Both the position numbers and the translations under genes were made by a program. Shown in pieces: positions 1 through 9,420 of a stretch of DNA of 64,000 nucleotides; position 1 is the first letter of the stretch, and each line of letters starts with the position of its first letter. The DNA is from Congregibacter brevis (lineage in GTDB: Bacteria > Pseudomonadota > Gammaproteobacteria > Pseudomonadales > Halieaceae), in the NCBI RefSeq assembly GCF_045689245.1, contig NZ_CP136865.1, forward strand, positions 744,001 to 808,000, given 5' to 3'. The notes beneath the pieces were generated by a model. That model made no database searches. It had not been told where the DNA came from and worked only from the letters and a program-made list of their open reading frames with translations.

Positions 1-428
1 ATGGTGAAGACTCGAATGTGCTTTTTCTCGAGATCCTGATTGAGGTGATTCTCAAAACTTGTTGCCATCTCGGCAATGATGCCGCGCCCTTGACCGTCTT
101 CTAAATGGAATCGACCGGGGCCGTACACCGTGAGAATACGAACTATTCGGCGTTCTTTTAGCTCGTCGAGGTCACCGGTCCAGCGACGCATTCCCGGAAC
201 GTCGGGTTCGTCAGTGGAATTTGGCGCTTCAATGGCGGTGACAGGGTCGCTTTCAAGGGGACTTGCCGGTTCGGCTGCCGTTGTATCGGTGGCGGGGACC
301 GTGGACTCTTCTTGAACCGGAGCAGCTTGAGGAGCGGCATCTTCTACGGATTCGCTGTCTCCGCAGGCACAAAGGAGTCCAACGGCGAGTAACAGGATAC
401 CCAGCTTTTTGTATTCAAAGGCAATCAT
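1..428 (-). CDS. MltF-like lipoprotein (periplasmic binding/lytic transglycosylase type), partial
   Basis: The frame reads leftward from an ATG at 428 and leaves the window without a stop, so only the first 142 residues are visible. The N-terminus is a lipoprotein signal with lipobox LLCAC (Cys near residue 20). A Pro/Ala/Glu-rich linker follows, and from about residue 83 the segment LDELKERRIVRILTVYGPGR resembles the start of the solute-binding domain of MltF-type proteins, which usually carry a C-terminal SLT lytic transglycosylase domain. That domain lies outside the window, so the enzymatic role is inference. The ATG overlaps the TGA of the upstream S8 protease gene as ATGA, which implies translational coupling. 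A plain periplasmic amino-acid-binding lipoprotein is the alternative. Confidence 0.6.
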   Translation of the reverse strand, partial: MIAFEYKKLGILLLAVGLLCACGDSESVEDAAPQAAPVQEESTVPATDTTAAEPASPLESDPVTAIEAPNSTDEPDVPGMRRWTGDLDELKERRIVRILTVYGPGRFHLEDGQGRGIIAEMATSFENHLNQDLEKKHIRVFT

Positions 429-3346
429 GGTGGAGTGGCTTCTCGTCGTAATGATGTAGGTAGGGATATAGATAAGGGTGTAGAAGCGCCTATTGTGCCA
501 TCACTTTGTGCGGTGGCGCTTGCTACACCGGGGAGCGCTACGAGATATTCAATAGCGAAGTCTATGTCATCGCGATTGCGATCGAAGTTAATAGTCAACG
601 GTTGATCAATGGTCAGATAGGCGCCACAGGCCTCTCCTGCATCGCAGATCGTTAAATCGTTGTCCAAATCAGTACCGGCAAAAAGTTGATACATGCCCGC
701 AGGCGTGTCGTCAGGGAACGTAAAATCAAAATTGTCGCTCCCCGTTTGTATTGTCGTCTGGGCGACCACCGAGTCCGTCGCAGGATCGAATAGCAGCAAG
801 TACACAATGCCCAGCTCTGCATCCGTGGCGTCGGTTACTGACAGAAGAATGCGGACGGAGAGTTCGTTGGCGCTGGAACTTGCCCTGAGACTTCCTTCAT
901 AGATACCCGGGGTTAGGCCCTCTCGACTGACCTCAATGGCGTAGCGCCCCAAGCCCTCGCTATCCACACTGATGGCACTTACCTGAATCCACGGGTCACT
1001 AGTCTCAAGTTGCACATTCGTCAGATCTCCGCCGCCGCTATTACGCAGTACCAGTTCCAAGCGGGTTCTCTGGGAACTGAAATTCAGGGCACTGCTGGAG
1101 GCTCCCAGTCGGGGCTCGCTTCCAGAGCTACTTCCTGCCTCTGTGAGAGCAGCTTCGATGGCTTTTCTCGCGTTAATGATTCCGTAGCCGTAAAGATTGT
1201 CTCGACCCTCGATTCCGATGTCATCGCTGAGCGCGCCCTCCTCAAGCAGCCGATCTATGTCGTCGGCGTTTAAGTCCGGGTTGACGCTTTTCATCAACGC
1301 CAGCACACCAGCGACGTGGGGGGAAGCCATCGATGTGCCACTTAAAAATGTATAGGCAAACTCGCCATCTGAACCGCCGGTACTCAGAACACCGTCGGGG
1401 TAACCATCGCCATTAAAGTCCTGACTGCCATCTCCTCCCGGCGCGGCGAGATCTATGGCACTACCGGTATTGGAGTAGTTGGTTATCTGTTGCTGAGTGT
1501 CTACGGCGCTAACCGAAATGACGTTGTCATAGCTCGCCGGGTAACTGAGGCTTGTGCTGCTCTCGTTGCCGGCAGCGGCAACCACGATGATGCCCCGAGC
1601 GCGAAGCTCATCGTACAAACTCTGTGTACTTGCTGAGAATCCGCCGCCGCCCAGACTCAAGTTAATGATCTGTGCGGGTTGATCGGGGAGGGTGCCCGAA
1701 TCGTTTTCGAGCCCGGCGGCAAAGCGAACCGCCTGGTTGACGTCATAACCGGTGCCACCGCTGGCCGCTAGAGCACGGAGAGGCATGACTCGGGCGCCGA
1801 AGGCGACGCCGACCCCGCCGATGCTGTTGTTGCCGCTAGCTGCGATGGTGCCGGTGACGTGCGTTCCATGAAAATTAACTGCCGCAGGATCGCCGCCGCC
1901 GATGGTTTCTTCGGGGTTGGAGTCTATACCGTCTCCGTCCGCGGCTTCGCTCGCATCGCGAATGAAGTCATACCCTGGTACCAGCTGCCCGGCGAGGTCC
2001 GGATGTCCTGACAGAACACCCGTGTCTATGACGGCAACGATAACGCTGGGATCACCGACAGTCGTTTCCCAGGCTCCGGGAACGCTGATAAGCGGGTAGT
2101 GCCACTGGATAGGGTAGGCCTCGTCGTTCACAGTGGCCGTAGGTCTAACCCAGTAGTTAGGCTCGGCGCTGGCTACACCGGGAGATCTTGCCAAGCGTTT
2201 AATGCTGATAAGTGTGCTCCAGCGTTTCGCTAGATCCTGCTCGGCAAACTGTGCGCGACGAAAAGACTGGGCACCGAGTCGGCGAACGATGAGCTGCCTG
2301 TCCTGACCTGCGTTTTCCAAGGTCATGAGACGAGCTCTCTGCGGTCCGCCGCCTAGCTGACGCATTCTGTAATCTTGCGAAAAAGACGTGGCGGTGCTCG
2401 CGCTGGTGGCTGGCGTTACCGGAGATTCGGAATAGGACACAATCATCTGTCCTGGAATCACATCTTCATAGTGGGATCGATTCACGGGTACAAGGCTCGA
2501 ACCAATGGCCAGAGTGTAGTTGGTCGCTCCTGCGAAGATCGACACGTTAACCAGATAGCTGCCACTTTGATCGATGACGATGGTTTCGCTTGGTCCCGTT
2601 TCAATGGAAAAGTCGAGAAGCTCGCCCGCCGTCGAGTAGAGATAAAGATCCGCATCAGCATCCTGATACTCCGCGACCAGAAGGTTTATGCTTTGCCCGG
2701 ACAGGAGTTCAACCAGGAAGTAGTCTTCACGATCGCCAGCGATTTGCGATCGACCTTCCGCGCCGGCTCCCGGCTCATTGACGTAGCCTCCCAGAGTTGT
2801 CGGGTTGGCGATGGACTGTGGCTGACCCGGATCATCATTGTTTCTCAGGGGGTTGAAGGGGTCGTTGGTATCTCCATCCAGACTTTGGCTGGCCGATGGA
2901 AGGATACTACCGCTGATAGATACCCGTTCCGCAACCAAAGCGGCAAGCACTGTGATGATGACCGTGTCACTGGCTGATGCGCCATCGTTGTCAGTGACCG
3001 TAAGTGTGAAAACTAGCTCTCGGTCTTCCCCGAGGCTGGGTGCCGTAAATGTGGCTTGGGACTGATCTGCTCCCGATAGTTCAACGGTGGGCCCTTCACT
3101 CTGAGACCACTGGAAAGTGGCGATACTTCCGTCGCTATCGGTGCTTTCGTCACCACTGAGTACAACGCTCGCCTCGGCATCAACGCTTTGAATCTCGCCG
3201 GCTTCTGCGACAGGCGGCGCGTTGACGGGTGCGGGAGGCGTCGGTGTGCTACTTGAGCCGCCCCCACCACCCCCGCCGCAGGCAGCAAGGAGCAGGCTTA
3301 GCGCAGCTGCTGCCAGCGTTTTGGAACTGCACTGAACTTGATACAT
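425..3346 (-). CDS. S8 (subtilisin) family serine protease, multidomain lipoprotein
   Basis: A 973-residue surface or periplasmic protease. A lipobox (LLLAAC, Cys23) is followed by a Gly/Ser/Pro linker. Residues about 43-135 form a PKD/REJ-like Ig fold, and 200-285 look like a pre-peptidase C-terminal (PPC) domain. The S8 catalytic domain spans about 410-725 with the full triad: Asp441 in VIDTGV, His493 in HGTHVTG, Ser672 in GTSMASPH; the oxyanion Asn is in AAAGNES near 594. The region around 745-840 resembles a BACON-like all-beta repeat, and about 110 C-terminal residues are unassigned. It lies 11 bp after the quinone oxidoreductase and overlaps the next lipoprotein by 4 bp, so the three probably form one transcript. 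Family and catalytic status are secure; substrate is unknown. Confidence 0.93.
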   Translation of the reverse strand: MYQVQCSSKTLAAAALSLLLAACGGGGGGGSSSTPTPPAPVNAPPVAEAGEIQSVDAEASVVLSGDESTDSDGSIATFQWSQSEGPTVELSGADQSQATFTAPSLGEDRELVFTLTVTDNDGASASDTVIITVLAALVAERVSISGSILPSASQSLDGDTNDPFNPLRNNDDPGQPQSIANPTTLGGYVNEPGAGAEGRSQIAGDREDYFLVELLSGQSINLLVAEYQDADADLYLYSTAGELLDFSIETGPSETIVIDQSGSYLVNVSIFAGATNYTLAIGSSLVPVNRSHYEDVIPGQMIVSYSESPVTPATSASTATSFSQDYRMRQLGGGPQRARLMTLENAGQDRQLIVRRLGAQSFRRAQFAEQDLAKRWSTLISIKRLARSPGVASAEPNYWVRPTATVNDEAYPIQWHYPLISVPGAWETTVGDPSVIVAVIDTGVLSGHPDLAGQLVPGYDFIRDASEAADGDGIDSNPEETIGGGDPAAVNFHGTHVTGTIAASGNNSIGGVGVAFGARVMPLRALAASGGTGYDVNQAVRFAAGLENDSGTLPDQPAQIINLSLGGGGFSASTQSLYDELRARGIIVVAAAGNESSTSLSYPASYDNVISVSAVDTQQQITNYSNTGSAIDLAAPGGDGSQDFNGDGYPDGVLSTGGSDGEFAYTFLSGTSMASPHVAGVLALMKSVNPDLNADDIDRLLEEGALSDDIGIEGRDNLYGYGIINARKAIEAALTEAGSSSGSEPRLGASSSALNFSSQRTRLELVLRNSGGGDLTNVQLETSDPWIQVSAISVDSEGLGRYAIEVSREGLTPGIYEGSLRASSSANELSVRILLSVTDATDAELGIVYLLLFDPATDSVVAQTTIQTGSDNFDFTFPDDTPAGMYQLFAGTDLDNDLTICDAGEACGAYLTIDQPLTINFDRNRDDIDFAIEYLVALPGVASATAQSDGTIGASTPLSISLPTSLRREATPP

Positions 3347-3357
3347 AGGAGTTGTGT

Positions 3358-4344
3358 TTAGGGGCGCAACAGAATTTTACCCATATGAACGCCGGATTCC
3401 ATGTATTCCAATGCAGCTTGGGCCTCTTCGAGGGGAAACTCTTTGTCGATCACAGCTTTGATCGACCCGTCATCCAAGTGGGTGAGGAGTTGCTCGCGAA
3501 TCTCCCGGACCATTTGAGCTTTCTGGACTTCGGACTGCGCACGGAGTGTGGAGCCGGTCATAGTGAGGCGTTTGATCAACATAGGTAGGAAATTAACTTC
3601 CGCGCTGAAGCCTCTCAGAAACGCAATGTTAACGATGCGCCCTTCAGGCGCCGCCACTTCAAAATTACGACCGATATAGTCGCCACCCACCATATCCAGA
3701 ATCACCGAGATTTGGCCTTTGAGTCCCAAGGCATCAAGGCCCTCTGCGAAGTCTTCCTCTTTGTAGTTGAAGGCCTTTATCGCGCCAAGAGCCTCCACCC
3801 TCCGACACTTCTCTTTGCTGCCCGCGGTACTGTAGACATTGGCACCCATAGCTTTGCAAATGCCGACGCCGAGAGTGCCGATACCGCTGGCACCACCGTG
3901 AATGAGTACGTTCTCGCCTGCTCTTAGGCCCGCCCGCTGGAACAGATTATGCCAGACAGTGAGCAGCGCCTCCGGTAACGCAGCTGCCTCGTTCAGATCG
4001 AAGGCTTTTGGTACGGTGAGCGTTTGGCCCTGGGGGGCGATTGCATGACTGGCATAGCCGCCACCGTGAGTCAGGGCGCACACTCGATCTCCCAGCTCAA
4101 AGTCAGTCACCGCCTCGCCACAGGCGACTACTCTGCCTGATACTTCCAGACCAATGATCGGTGATGCATCGGGTGGAGGCGGGTACAGACCTTTCCATTG
4201 CAGTAGATCTGCACGATTCACACCCGCTGCCGCGACTTCGATAAGGACCTCTTCAGCGCCAGGTACCGGAGGCCTGTCTTCCTGCACTGAGAGACTACGG
4301 TCGGCCTCGTCGATGTGGACATATCGGCGCGTTAAAACTGTCAT
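3358..4344 (-). CDS. NAD(P)H quinone oxidoreductase, zeta-crystallin/PIG3 type (MDR superfamily)
   Basis: A zinc-free medium-chain reductase expected to reduce quinones or reactive carbonyls with NADPH in the cytoplasm. It has the GroES-like N-terminal fold with AAAGVNRADLLQ and YPPPPDASPIIGLEVSG, then a Rossmann domain with HGGASGIGTLG for cofactor binding and a C-terminus EYMESGVHMGKILLRP typical of the PIG3 group. I place the start at the ATG at 4344 because AAAGGA lies nine bases upstream; a frame extending 20 codons further gives residues unlike the family. It is the first gene of the likely operon with the S8 protease. It is divergent from the iron alcohol dehydrogenase, with about 160 bp between them. 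Confidence 0.9.
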   Translation of the reverse strand: MTVLTRRYVHIDEADRSLSVQEDRPPVPGAEEVLIEVAAAGVNRADLLQWKGLYPPPPDASPIIGLEVSGRVVACGEAVTDFELGDRVCALTHGGGYASHAIAPQGQTLTVPKAFDLNEAAALPEALLTVWHNLFQRAGLRAGENVLIHGGASGIGTLGVGICKAMGANVYSTAGSKEKCRRVEALGAIKAFNYKEEDFAEGLDALGLKGQISVILDMVGGDYIGRNFEVAAPEGRIVNIAFLRGFSAEVNFLPMLIKRLTMTGSTLRAQSEVQKAQMVREIREQLLTHLDDGSIKAVIDKEFPLEEAQAALEYMESGVHMGKILLRP

Positions 4345-4505
4345 GGACGGTATTCCTTTTACTGTTGTTAGTAGTGGAAGCGTGAGTAAATCCCAACATC
4401 GCACTGGCTGTCGAAAAGGGCAAGCCCAACGCTCTCGCTGTCAGCGTGCGGAGTTGCTACTCTTTGCTTCCTCGCTTCTTTGAAACTTCGGACACTAGCT
4501 CACGC

Positions 4506-5699
4506 ATGAATAAAATTAAAAACAAGTTCCTCTTCATTTTAGCCAAGATCCTCACCGCGTCGTCGCCGGGAGCTACTTACCTTGCCTTTGCGGGGGCCGG
4601 CAGCTCTGCGCAGCTGTGCGCCCATATTCGGCGCTCAGGTTTTAAAAGAGTGCTGGTGGTGACAGATACAATCCTGCGTGACTTAGGGATCGTTGATAAG
4701 GCCCTCGAAGGTTTTAAGGGATCAGAGGTCGACATTGCGTTTTACGATGGTGTGCAGCCCGACCCGACCTTTGATCAAGTGGCGGCAGGTCTCGCTGTTC
4801 TAAAGGAACACGACAGTGATGTGGTTCTGGCAATAGGCGGGGGATCATCGATTGATTGCGCCAAGCTGGTAGCGGCCCGCGCGACGAGCGATGAAGACCC
4901 CCGTGACTGGGTAGGTTTCGCCAAAGTAAAGCATGACGTGATGCCTCTGTTTGCGATTCCCACGACGGCGGGTACGGGCTCTGAGGCGACCATGGGTGCC
5001 GTGATTTCTGATTCGGTTACTCACGAGAAGGGTGTGATCTCTGGCGCTGGCTTGGGTATGGGAGCGACGGCTCTGGATCCGGACCTGCAGATGGGTATGC
5101 CCCCGGCTATTACCGCCGCCACGGGTATGGACGCTTTAACCCACGCTGTTGAAGCCTATATCTGTCGCTGGGATCGAGGCACTCGCAAGGAAAACGCCGA
5201 GCGAGCGATCCGCATTGTTTTCGATAACCTGAAGCGCGCCTATGATCACGGAGATGACGCTGAGGCCCGAGAGTCGATGGCGCTTGCTTCTTACTACGCG
5301 GGTATCGCGATTAATCAGGTCAACGTGGGCACGGTGCACGCCATCGCTCATCAGCTGGGTGGCAAATACCAGATTCCTCACGGCCTCGCGAACGCTATGG
5401 TGCTTCCCCATGTGCTTGACTACTGCGTTGCCGAGGCTGAGAGCGCTTTAGCCGAGCTTGCTCAACTTATTGGTGTCGCCGCACAAGGTCAGAGCACAAG
5501 GGATCAGGCGCAAGCGTTTATCGATGCCGTTGTTCAGCTGAGAGATGCGGTAGGAATCCCCGCTACATCCGAAAAAATCAAAGCAGAAGACTTCGATTAC
5601 CTGGTGGACTTGGCGGTGGCTGAGGGGACCGGGTACTTTGCACCGAAGCTGCTGGACGACGCAGGCGCCCGGGTCATTCTGGGCAAAATCAGCGCCTGA
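4506..5699 (+). CDS. Iron-containing alcohol dehydrogenase (group III ADH)
   Basis: A 397-residue NAD(P)-dependent dehydrogenase of the Fe-ADH family, acting on an unidentified alcohol or aldehyde. NAD-binding GGGSSIDCAK and PTTAGTGSEAT are present. The metal site is represented by GMDALTHAVEAY (Asp and His ligands) and by VHAIAHQLGGKYQIPHGLANA, which supplies the other two His ligands. About 25 extra N-terminal residues (MNKIKNKFLFILAKIL) precede the family core. The ATG at 4506 is preferred over an upstream in-frame codon at 4446 because the extra residues look non-native. No strong Shine-Dalgarno is visible. The divergent arrangement with the quinone oxidoreductase suggests a shared regulatory region, which is inference. 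Confidence 0.9.
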   Translation: MNKIKNKFLFILAKILTASSPGATYLAFAGAGSSAQLCAHIRRSGFKRVLVVTDTILRDLGIVDKALEGFKGSEVDIAFYDGVQPDPTFDQVAAGLAVLKEHDSDVVLAIGGGSSIDCAKLVAARATSDEDPRDWVGFAKVKHDVMPLFAIPTTAGTGSEATMGAVISDSVTHEKGVISGAGLGMGATALDPDLQMGMPPAITAATGMDALTHAVEAYICRWDRGTRKENAERAIRIVFDNLKRAYDHGDDAEARESMALASYYAGIAINQVNVGTVHAIAHQLGGKYQIPHGLANAMVLPHVLDYCVAEAESALAELAQLIGVAAQGQSTRDQAQAFIDAVVQLRDAVGIPATSEKIKAEDFDYLVDLAVAEGTGYFAPKLLDDAGARVILGKISA

Positions 5700-5714
5700 G
5701 TATTGGCTGCTGCT

Positions 5715-6590
5715 TTAGTGCTTAGCTATCCAATCAGCGCAACGGCTTAGCCACGCTTTGTAGTCATCTGTGGGCCCCATAGAGCAGGCAAAGCCGTGTT
5801 CTGAGTCTGGATAGTGCTCTTGCTCAACGGCAACACCCGCATCTCGAAGCGCGTCGGCCATCGCCATGCCTTCGTCGCGAAGAGGGTCTCGTCCCGCGGT
5901 GCACAAAATCGCCGGTGGCAGCGTGGATAAAGCGTCGCTGCGTAAGGGGAAAGCCTTTTGCGCCTCGGCGGAGTCCGGATCTGTATCGCCTAGATAACTG
6001 TCCCAGAACCAGCGCATGATGTCCGTCGTCAACGCCTGTCCTTTAGCGCATTCAACGTAAGATAATGACGGCTTGCTGTAGTGATCTACCACGGGGTAGG
6101 TAAGGACCATGCCTTTGATCAATGGCCTCAGCTGATCGTCTGCCGCTAACGCTGTGCACAATGACAAATGCCCGCCCGCGCTATCTCCCGCGAGTACGAT
6201 ACCTCCATTGGTAGGTCCAAAATCTGACAGGCTTTCGAAGATGGCTTGTGTAGCGGCAAGGCAATCATCCTGTGCCACAGGAAATCTTTGCTCCGGCGCC
6301 AGACGGTAGTCCACGGCGATAACTGAGGCACCTGAAGCATCGCAAAGTGCCTGACAGTAGGCGTGGTGCGTCTGTAGGTCTCCGATTACCCAGCCACCAC
6401 CGTGAAAATACACAATCAGTGGACGCTCTTGGGCCTTTACGCCGCGGTAGAGGTGCCCTCGGAGTGGGCCTGCTGAGGTAGGTAGTTCGAGAGCGTCGGC
6501 CGAGGCATAGACGTCGGGTGCGTGCCAGGCCTGTCGGGAACTGAATCGATAGTATTTGCGGAAAAAACTGACCTTCAGTCGCTGTAGCAT
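5715..6590 (-). CDS. Alpha/beta hydrolase, hormone-sensitive-lipase-like esterase
   Basis: A 291-residue cytoplasmic esterase of the HSL/acetyl-hydrolase group. The oxyanion-hole motif HGGGW is at residues 63-67 and the nucleophile elbow GDSAGG places Ser at 137. The acid is probably the Asp of GRDPLRDEG, and the base the His of DSEHGF near the C-terminus. No signal peptide is visible. It follows the metallo-beta-lactamase-fold gene by 9 bp in the same direction, so the two are very probably one operon acting on related ester substrates. The substrate cannot be read from sequence. It converges on the iron alcohol dehydrogenase with a 15-bp gap and no obvious terminator. Confidence 0.9.
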   Translation of the reverse strand: MLQRLKVSFFRKYYRFSSRQAWHAPDVYASADALELPTSAGPLRGHLYRGVKAQERPLIVYFHGGGWVIGDLQTHHAYCQALCDASGASVIAVDYRLAPEQRFPVAQDDCLAATQAIFESLSDFGPTNGGIVLAGDSAGGHLSLCTALAADDQLRPLIKGMVLTYPVVDHYSKPSLSYVECAKGQALTTDIMRWFWDSYLGDTDPDSAEAQKAFPLRSDALSTLPPAILCTAGRDPLRDEGMAMADALRDAGVAVEQEHYPDSEHGFACSMGPTDDYKAWLSRCADWIAKH

Positions 6591-6599
6591 GGGGTCGGC

Positions 6600-7700
6600 T
6601 CAGGTTGCCATGGGGATTTTTTCTTCGTGGAGGTATACGGCGTCTGGATCCTGAACGTACCAATAAACGCCGTTTTCGTCTTTGGTCCGACGGATGCGTC
6701 GACGACCCAAAAGGCAGTTCAAGTGCGCGAGAGTTTCGCCGGTTGCCAAACCAAGAGAGCCCTCACCGATATCTCGATTGAATAGTGCCGGAAAACAATC
6801 CACCGCTCTCTGGGGCTCCGCAAGCAGCTTAAACAACGCGCTCAGATCCTCCTTGTGCCCCTCTAGAATTTGCGTCAGCCGCACATGAAGACCTTTAAAA
6901 GGGGCCTCGTGGGACGGCAAGACCAAAAGGTCTTCCGGGAGGCGCTCGCGAAGGCGGGCGCTAGAGCGCAGCCAGTACTTCAGTGGATCACCCTCGGGCT
7001 CCGTGGGAAACACCGAGACGTTGGGCGTGATGCGCGGTAGCACCTGATCACCGGATATAAATATTTTGAGGGCCGGACAGTAAAGACAGAGGTGCTCCGG
7101 GGAGTGTCCACTGCCCTCCATGATTTGCCAGTATCGACCGCCTATATCGATGGTCTCCAGATCTACCATGCGACGGTAGTGATCAGGGAGCTTGGATACA
7201 GCTTTACCAAAGAACCCAAAGCGCTTTTTGTACTTCTCGAGTTGTTCCTCGGTGTATCCCGCACCGCGGTAAAAGTCGACGGCAACCTGAGGGGCTTCCC
7301 GGCCCGTGTCTGCTACCAGTGATCGGCACATGAGGTATTCGGCGCGGGACATCCATAGGTCGCAGCCAAAACGCTCGCATATCCAGCCGGCAAGACCCAC
7401 GTGATCCGGGTGCATATGGGTGCAGATAACACGCTTGACGGGTTTGCCACCCATGAACCCTTCAAATATGTCTTCCCAGGTGTTCCGGGCATCGGGCAGG
7501 TTCAGGCAAGTATCGACAATCGTCCAGCCGTCGCCGTCTTCCAAGAGCCATAGGTTGATGTGATCGAGGGACATGGGCATGGGAAACCGTACCCAGTAAA
7601 CCCCTTCGGCGATGCGCTGTGGGTCTCCGGGTTCGGGGTTGACTCCTCGCCCCCAGGGGTAGTGCAGACCACGATAGACTTCCTGATTTTCTTGATTCAT
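6600..7700 (-). CDS. MBL-fold metallo-hydrolase
   Basis: A 366-residue metallo-beta-lactamase superfamily hydrolase. The dinuclear zinc motif HMHPDH is at residues 95-100, with further ligands likely at GSGHSPEHLCLY and in PSHEAPF. The length and the winged C-terminal extension (about 300-366) match the family of MBL hydrolases often found beside acyl-CoA or ester metabolism genes, so a thioester or ester substrate is plausible but unproven. The start is ATG at 7700; no good Shine-Dalgarno is seen. It is transcribed divergently from glpD and lies directly upstream of the HSL-like esterase. Confidence 0.9.
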   Translation of the reverse strand: MNQENQEVYRGLHYPWGRGVNPEPGDPQRIAEGVYWVRFPMPMSLDHINLWLLEDGDGWTIVDTCLNLPDARNTWEDIFEGFMGGKPVKRVICTHMHPDHVGLAGWICERFGCDLWMSRAEYLMCRSLVADTGREAPQVAVDFYRGAGYTEEQLEKYKKRFGFFGKAVSKLPDHYRRMVDLETIDIGGRYWQIMEGSGHSPEHLCLYCPALKIFISGDQVLPRITPNVSVFPTEPEGDPLKYWLRSSARLRERLPEDLLVLPSHEAPFKGLHVRLTQILEGHKEDLSALFKLLAEPQRAVDCFPALFNRDIGEGSLGLATGETLAHLNCLLGRRRIRRTKDENGVYWYVQDPDAVYLHEEKIPMAT

Positions 7701-7809
7701 AGAGGGTAGAGAGAGAGGCTGAGAGAGTGCGTTATAGTGGTGTTTACTGCGGTCACTGTCCAGTTGACCGTCCGACGAAGCTTGAGTTTCTTATTTAGGA
7801 GGTGTCGCG

Positions 7810-9420
7810 GTGTCGACCGCGCTGCGCGATAAAAATCTTGAAAGCCTTGATGGGCAGGAGTACGACGTCCTGATTGTCGGAGGCGGGATCAACGGTGCTG
7901 TATCGGCGGCCGCCCTCGCGGGCAAGGGCGTACGGGTAGCGCTTGTTGATCGTGGCGACTTTGCCAGCGGCGTAAGTTCTAACTCGAGCAACCTTGCTTG
8001 GGGTGGCATCAAGTATCTTGAAAGCCGCGAGTTTCTGCTGGTTAACAAGCTTTGTCGCTCTCGCAACGAACTCATGCGGGCCTACCCCGCTACGGTCAAG
8101 GAAATTCGTTTTTTCACCACGATTCAACGAGGGTTTCGCTTTTGGTCCTTCTTCGTGTTTTTGGGAAGCGTGCTCTATTGGCTCATGGGTCGCTGCAAAA
8201 CACGGGCACCCCGTTACCTCTCGGCGCAGGCAATCAAAAAGCTTGAACCGGAAATCAACACCAGCAAGGCGGCCGGTGGGCTGGAGTACTCCGATTGCTA
8301 TCTTTATGACAATGATGCGCGCTTTGTTTTCAGTTTTGTTCGTCGCGCGCTGGATCTAGGCTGTGTAGCGGCTAACTATGTGAGTCTCGATGAAGCTACG
8401 CCTCGCGATGGAGGTTGGGATTGCCGCCTGCGCGACTGCGAAAGTGAGCGAAGCTACTCTTTACGCGCTAAAGTCGTGATTAACGCTTGTGGCCCTTGGG
8501 TGGACTCCCTCAACACCATGCTCGGCGTGCAAACACAGTACCGTCATTTGTTTTCCAAAGGCATTCACCTGATCGTGGATCGGGTAACGGACAGTCGTCG
8601 AGTGCTGACTTTCTTTGCCAGTGATGGCCGGCTGTTTTTCCTTATCCCCATGGGCCCTAAAACCTGCATCGGTACTACGGATACTGCGGTAAGCGATCCG
8701 TCTGTTGGCGTGACCGATGAAGACAGAAAGTTCGTTCTTGATAATGTGAATCAGCTTATTGATCTTCGTGAGCCCATCCGCCCGGAGGATGTCATTGCAG
8801 AGCGTGTAGGGGTCCGTCCCTTGGCGGTGACGGGATCTCAGGGAGCGACAGATTGGGTGCAGTTATCTCGAAAACACGAGATTGAGACCAATCAGGAGCT
8901 TTCGCAGATCAGTATTTTTGGCGGCAAGCTCACGGATTGCCTGAATGTTGGCGATGAGGTTGTTGCGGCGGTGGAGTCCCTCGGTGTAGTCGTGCCCAAA
9001 CCAAAAGCGGTTTGGTATGGAGAGCCTCGCGGTTCGATAAAAGCGCTGTTTATGCAGCAGGCGAGCCAACTGGGCCTGGACGAGATGACGGATCCAGGCT
9101 CTTCAGAGCCCTTAAGCGAGCGCTTTTGGCGGCGCTACGGCGAAGCAGCTTTTCAGTTATTGGATCGTATTAGAGAAAGACCCGAAAGCGTGGAGCTGCT
9201 AATTGAGCATGCGGAGTACACCCGCTGTGAGATCGAGCTAACGGCGCGTCGGGAGATGGTCGTCCGTCTCGAGGACTTTATGCGGCGCCGGTCAAAAATC
9301 GAGCAGGTTGTCCGCGCAGACGATATTCGCGGTGCTCCGGGCCTCGCCGAAGCCAGTAGTATTTTGTTTGGAGACCACGCTGACCTGCGTTTGGACGAAT
9401 ACTTAAAAACGCTGGACTAG
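7810..9420 (+). CDS. glpD: FAD-dependent glycerol-3-phosphate dehydrogenase
   Basis: Membrane-associated flavoprotein that oxidises sn-glycerol-3-phosphate to dihydroxyacetone phosphate and passes electrons to quinone. The FAD-binding motif VLIVGGGINGAVSAAALA lies near residues 20-37, followed by family segments FASGVSSNSSNLAWGGIKYLE and GVRPLAV. A C-terminal alpha-helical domain is present. At 536 residues it has the usual length. The start is GTG at 7810, fixed by a perfect AGGAGG at 7797-7802 with a 7-base spacer. No glpF, glpK or glpR is adjacent, so regulation is not evident. Its stop overlaps by 4 bp, tail to tail, with the next minus-strand gene. Confidence 0.92.
   Translation: MSTALRDKNLESLDGQEYDVLIVGGGINGAVSAAALAGKGVRVALVDRGDFASGVSSNSSNLAWGGIKYLESREFLLVNKLCRSRNELMRAYPATVKEIRFFTTIQRGFRFWSFFVFLGSVLYWLMGRCKTRAPRYLSAQAIKKLEPEINTSKAAGGLEYSDCYLYDNDARFVFSFVRRALDLGCVAANYVSLDEATPRDGGWDCRLRDCESERSYSLRAKVVINACGPWVDSLNTMLGVQTQYRHLFSKGIHLIVDRVTDSRRVLTFFASDGRLFFLIPMGPKTCIGTTDTAVSDPSVGVTDEDRKFVLDNVNQLIDLREPIRPEDVIAERVGVRPLAVTGSQGATDWVQLSRKHEIETNQELSQISIFGGKLTDCLNVGDEVVAAVESLGVVVPKPKAVWYGEPRGSIKALFMQQASQLGLDEMTDPGSSEPLSERFWRRYGEAAFQLLDRIRERPESVELLIEHAEYTRCEIELTARREMVVRLEDFMRRRSKIEQVVRADDIRGAPGLAEASSILFGDHADLRLDEYLKTLD

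Noticed and set aside
2375..2977. 200-residue open frame opposite the S8 protease
   Set aside because: It lies wholly antisense to a well-supported protease gene and has no recognisable domain.
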